Positions 34,660 through 35,912 of a stretch of DNA of 35,912 nucleotides are shown piece after piece. The notes under the pieces were generated by a model that saw only the letters and a program-made list of their open reading frames with translations, searched no databases and was not told where the DNA came from. The stretch spans positions 1 through 35,912 of the forward strand of contig FOPE01000030.1 of the NCBI GenBank assembly GCA_900113385.1, given 5' to 3'. Source of the stretch: Lachnospiraceae bacterium C7. Lineage in GTDB: Bacteria; Bacillota; Clostridia; Lachnospirales; Lachnospiraceae. Both the position numbers and the translations under genes were made by a program. How positions within the stretch are numbered: position 1 is the stretch's first letter; each line of letters opens with the position of its first letter.

Positions 34660-34713
34660 CCTTGCCGTGTGCATAGAATACAATATACTCCTTACTTGTC
34701 AATTAATTGACAA
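34660..34713 (-). promoter_or_regulatory. ABC cluster promoter with 18-bp palindromic operator
   Basis: On minus TTGACA (34701-34696) and TATTCT are separated by 16 bases. TTGTCAATTAATTGACAA (34696-34713) is a perfect palindrome and covers the -35. A dimeric repressor is likely, but no regulator gene is in the window. Confidence 0.7.
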
Positions 34714-34834
34714 AAATGTGATATAGTTGTGAAGTTGTGGATTTTCATTGTTTTTTCATAATTTAAAATAGGAAATTAATACTTGAGATTTGTATGATAG
34801 ATTTCAAATTATTAACTCAAATTATTTATTTAGG

Positions 34835-34873
34835 TTTTTTATTCGAATTTTTTATTCGAATTTTTTATTCGGC
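34835..34873. repeat. 13-bp tandem repeat at the end of the surface protein gene
   Basis: TTTTTTATTCGAA occurs twice, with a third copy ending GGC. The repeat encodes the last residues and stop of the protein at 34839. Confidence 0.92.
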
Positions 34874-35912
34874 TGCTAGCGCAGCCGTTTTGGTCATGTG
34901 TATAAGCTTCAGTAGGGTGGACAAGTCCTTTTCCATCTCTTTTTTGGTCGTCTAAACTTCCTTTTACATCACCAGTAATATTGTAACCTTCAAAATCATA
35001 ACCATGTTTTTGAGGGATTTTAGATGAAATGTTAGGAGTTTGCCCAGATCCTTTTGTGAAATCAGAAGGAGCACCACCGGGGTATTCGCCACCGTTGCTG
35101 TCGTAGTGGACGTTGTGGGAAGACCACCAATGGATTCGTTGATGGGCTTCGTAAAATCCTACGCCTGTGTACATATAAATTTGGAACATATCATCACTTG
35201 GTTGTTTAATTTCTGAGGTCCATCTTCTATCCCACTTAGAATCATACTTCCATTTTCCATTTATTTTTGTGCCACGTCCATTTGTGTTATCATCAGCACC
35301 ATTAGAAAATCTTGGAAATCCCGGCTTGTCTGTATAATCGAATATACCATCTGCTTTTGCACCATTTTTAGCAGTATTCATCCAAAAATAAGGTGTGACA
35401 GCATGTCCATCTATAACAGATGATTCAATTCCACCATAATATACAGTTAAAGTGTTTGTGCCTTTAAGTGTTGGATTATATTGCACATGGTCTAACTCAG
35501 GATGCATATTTACTTGAATAACTCCACTACCCGGAATAGAACTAGCCATTGGTTTATTATCAAATTTGTATCCATATTGATTAGGCATAGAAACTTCTCT
35601 ATATACTGTGTTCTGACCGGTTCTATCATCCAACCATTGTACACCAAAACTTGATGCGTCTCCTGCATCATAAATCTGAAATTGAATAGATTTCTTAATT
35701 GGACTTCCAGAAGCCTTTAACCTAATAACTTCTTCTGGTTCTTCTCCAAGGTTCATATCATCTGGATTTACTTCTGAATTTACTTTTTTATCTGATGATT
35801 TTTCTTTACTTTTGTCTGTATTCTGTTTTGCTTTCTTTTCTTCTTTTTTGGCTTTTTCTTTTAATTTTGCAAAACCTAATTCATTTTCATATTGTGCAAT
35901 TAATTCATCTGT
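34839..35912 (-). CDS. Large surface protein, C-terminal part, probably truncated (5' end outside window)
   Basis: The frame is open from the right edge, so the protein begins outside the window; about 357 residues are visible. The first ~50 are a charged, Lys/Glu-rich linker. A ~190-residue Trp/Tyr-rich extracellular domain follows (GVQWLDDRTGQNT; YFWMNTAKNGAKADGIFDYT; RWTSEIKQPSDDMFQIYMY; HQRIHWWSSHN). An InlB-like (Listeria-Bacteroides) repeat then starts VHYDSNGGEYPGGAP and KHGYDFEGYNI. It stops after EAYTHDQNG, where related repeats usually go on GTVTLYAHW. The last 14 residues (CASSRIKNSNKKFE) come from a hairpin and the 13-bp repeat. No cell-wall anchor follows. The protein is likely broken. 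Confidence 0.72.
   Translation of the reverse strand, partial: TDELIAQYENELGFAKLKEKAKKEEKKAKQNTDKSKEKSSDKKVNSEVNPDDMNLGEEPEEVIRLKASGSPIKKSIQFQIYDAGDASSFGVQWLDDRTGQNTVYREVSMPNQYGYKFDNKPMASSIPGSGVIQVNMHPELDHVQYNPTLKGTNTLTVYYGGIESSVIDGHAVTPYFWMNTAKNGAKADGIFDYTDKPGFPRFSNGADDNTNGRGTKINGKWKYDSKWDRRWTSEIKQPSDDMFQIYMYTGVGFYEAHQRIHWWSSHNVHYDSNGGEYPGGAPSDFTKGSGQTPNISSKIPQKHGYDFEGYNITGDVKGSLDDQKRDGKGLVHPTEAYTHDQNGCASSRIKNSNKKFE
34870..34887. repeat. Perfect GC-rich hairpin at the broken repeat
   Basis: CGGCTGC (34870-34876) pairs with GCAGCCG (34881-34887) around TAGC. It falls exactly where the InlB-like repeat loses similarity. TTTT follows on the plus strand, so weak termination of rightward transcripts is possible. 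Confidence 0.8.

Noticed and set aside
34839-34887. Hairpin as a normal terminator of the surface protein gene
   Set aside because: On the coding (minus) strand it is followed by A-rich, not T-rich, sequence and lies inside the open frame.

Overview
The window is AT-rich DNA from a low-GC Gram-positive bacterium. Gene content and order suggest a clostridial, Lachnospiraceae-like chromosome: a dcw cluster running mraZ-rsmH-ftsL-pbp-murD-ftsW-ftsQ-ftsZ, RNase Y near recA-recX, a glmS ribozyme, a T-box thrS and a preQ1-controlled queT. The taxon is an inference from gene order and protein style; no rRNA gene is present. Nearly all genes lie on the minus strand. Only a membrane protein at 322-1050, glmS (2168-3985) and a small membrane protein (30470-30733) are on plus.

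Layout. The left edge holds the 5' end of an IS256-family transposase with its terminal repeat, then a one-TM protein of unknown role and a small basic protein. glmS follows with its self-cleaving leader, then convergent NUDIX-aroD, rny, and recA-recX under an SOS-type promoter. An ~800 bp gene-free stretch (9157-9968) is the least explained part. It carries a second LexA-like promoter with two boxes, a strong sigma-A-like promoter, two hairpins and two 10-bp tandem arrays. Next come argS-prfC, queT with a preQ1-I riboswitch, and a beta-CASP metallo-hydrolase.

From 25.3 kb down to 16.2 kb lies a reduced division/cell-wall operon headed by four AAAGTGG boxes, the likely MraZ operator. It lacks mraY, murE, murF, murG and ftsA. 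To its right are lgt, a zinc-dependent phospholipase C-like protein, thrS with T-box leader, a SEC-C protein and the small membrane protein. A three-gene ABC cluster follows (ATPase; GldF/GldG-like fusion permease; DUF4340 protein) with a perfect 18-bp palindrome on its -35 element. The right edge is the 3' part of a large surface protein whose last InlB-like repeat is cut short at a hairpin and a 13-bp tandem repeat.

Most interesting and least explained: (1) the SOS-controlled promoter with no obvious gene and the structured RNA candidate upstream of recA; (2) a structured ~65-nt intergenic element present twice (26481-26548 and 30851-30912) with compensatory stem changes; (3) the truncated surface protein end; (4) the helically phased MraZ boxes. 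Everything here was read by eye, with no database search or folding program.
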